The notes below the pieces were generated by a model, which worked only from the letters and a program-made list of their open reading frames with translations, was not told the origin of the DNA and did not search any database. Below, piece by piece: positions 63,096 through 64,000 of a DNA stretch of 64,000 nt. A program made the translations under genes and the position numbers. How positions within the stretch are numbered: position 1 is the stretch's first letter; each line of letters begins with the position of its first letter. This stretch comes from Catenaria anguillulae PL171 (lineage: Eukaryota; Blastocladiomycota; Blastocladiomycetes; Blastocladiales; Catenariaceae): contig MCFL01000121.1 in the NCBI GenBank assembly GCA_002102555.1, forward strand, positions 1 to 64,000, written 5' to 3'.

Positions 63096-64000
63096 TCATC
63101 CCAACCGCTGCCTCTTTTGCATATGCTGCTGTTGCTGTATATACTGCTGTTGCTGTTGTTGGGGCTGCTGCTGCTGCGGATACCCTGCCTGCCCCAGCTC
63201 ATGTGCTCCAGGCAAAGCCGCACTTGCGAATGGATCCACGCCCACGCCAAGCCCTGCCAGCCCGTCAAACCCACTGGCATTTACGCTGCTCGCCAGCAGT
63301 GCATCCACGGCCTCCATGGTCGAAAACGTACGTTTGCCAGCGCCGACAAGGGAATCGAAAACGCCGGGAAAATCGATACCCGCAAGGTTGAGCTGTGCGG
63401 CTGACGACGACGCAGTCGAGCTCGGGTCCGCTTGCACGCCATTGACTGCTGGCGCGGCGGCAGATGAGGCCGAGAACGATTCGTCGGATCCCAATGGCAT
63501 GTTGGGATTACTCCCATTGGTGCCCATGGGTCCGCTGCCCATCATGGACAGTGGAGGCAGCCCATTCGGTTGCGGACCGAGCGAGATGTTGTGCAAGCTC
63601 GCTTGTTGGGCCGGCGGTGGCGGCGGGGGTACGGGCATTTGCCGGTTGCTCGGGCGCGCATTGGACGTGTGGTCGTCGCCAGCGGCGACACCAAAGCGAG
63701 AGGGCATGCCGGGCAGTTTTGCGACGTTGTTGCCGCCGAGCATGGGTGGATCGATCGACATGTGTCCGGGCAAGTGGGGCTGCTGGAGGTTAATCAGCGG
63801 GCGCGCATTAGGTTGTTGTTGCAGCTGCTGTTGTTGCTGTTGCTGCTGTTGATACTGCGCCGGCGGTGGAGCTTGCTGCTGCTGGGATTGGCTGGAGCTG
63901 GCGCCGTTGACAAACTGCATCACATCCTTGTTCCCAGCCTGCCGGCCGAGGTCCCGGTCATTACTCCCGCCACGCGACATTGGCTGTTGAGTCTGCTTGT
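63096..64000 (-). CDS. Glutamine-rich low-complexity protein, C-terminal part (runs off the window)
   Basis: The frame is open from the window edge (KQTQQPMSRGGSNDRD) to the stop at 63096, so the true start lies beyond 64000. It contains poly-Gln tracts, a Pro-run (VPPPPPPPAQQ), Gly/Met/Asn-rich stretches and a short conserved-looking helix AGKRTFSTMEAVDALLASS, ending QQQQYIQQQQHMQKRQRLG with a basic tip resembling a nuclear signal. Such composition is common in transcription co-regulators, but there is no identifiable domain in this part. Confidence 0.7.
   Translation of the reverse strand, partial: KQTQQPMSRGGSNDRDLGRQAGNKDVMQFVNGASSSQSQQQQAPPPAQYQQQQQQQQQLQQQPNARPLINLQQPHLPGHMSIDPPMLGGNNVAKLPGMPSRFGVAAGDDHTSNARPSNRQMPVPPPPPPAQQASLHNISLGPQPNGLPPLSMMGSGPMGTNGSNPNMPLGSDESFSASSAAAPAVNGVQADPSSTASSSAAQLNLAGIDFPGVFDSLVGAGKRTFSTMEAVDALLASSVNASGFDGLAGLGVGVDPFASAALPGAHELGQAGYPQQQQPQQQQQQYIQQQQHMQKRQRLG

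Overview
The window is nuclear DNA of a eukaryote, probably a unicellular opisthokont-grade organism or an early-diverging or other fungus. Genes carry short GT..AG introns (about 50-150 bp), and the recognisable host genes are eukaryotic: eIF6, dynein intermediate chain, an LMBRD2-type and a TMEM184-type membrane protein. One DNA transposon encodes a transposase family best known from fungi. Species cannot be fixed from the sequence alone.

Region 1 (1 to about 50,000) is almost pure transposable element, nested up to four levels, and most insertion events can be dated relative to each other from target-site duplications (TSDs). From the left: a truncated Ty3/gypsy element G1 (1-6790), broken by LINE A1 (itself broken by a SINE) and LINE D; a LINE-like element with a CCHC ORF (6791-8286), broken by LINE A4, which holds a second kind of SINE; and a chromodomain-bearing gypsy element G2 (8287-10789), broken by a MITE and a solo LTR. 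Then comes a Ty1/copia element C2 on the minus strand (LTRs at 10790-11085 and 48885-49158) that has been inflated from about 5 kb to 38 kb. C2 contains a 10-kb Plavaka/CACTA-like DNA transposon (11181-21212, with LINE A2 inside), a complete plus-strand copia element C1 (21431-40448, TSD caagc), a complete gag-only LTR element N1 (40982-43335, TSD tctgg), a SINE (43358-43719) and LINE B2 (44424-45589). C1 in turn contains an 82-bp LINE tail (B3), LINE A3, a rearranged block (SINE, gene fragment, telomere-like repeats) replacing its RT core, LINE B1, and a DD34E Tc1/mariner element with a passenger gene inside its 3' LTR.

Region 2 (about 50,000-64,000) is gene dense and nearly free of repeats: a TMEM184-like gene (-), eIF6 (+), dynein intermediate chain (-), an AtuA-family gene (+), an LMBRD2-like gene (-), a poorly resolved interval of small ORFs, and the 3' part of a glutamine-rich protein gene (-). 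Neighbouring genes alternate strand, so promoters and 3' ends are shared in pairs separated by about 150-600 bp.

Three points cut across the window. The copia-type elements C1, C2 and N1 share one primer-binding site that matches the anticodon arm of tRNA-Lys(CUU), pointing to half-tRNA priming and to trans-mobilisation of N1. Four LINE families share a long cysteine-rich C-terminal extension after RNase H and related 3' tips. Finally, the conserved host genes show several single-base deletions, often in homopolymers, so much of the apparent frame disruption here is likely residual sequencing error and not decay.
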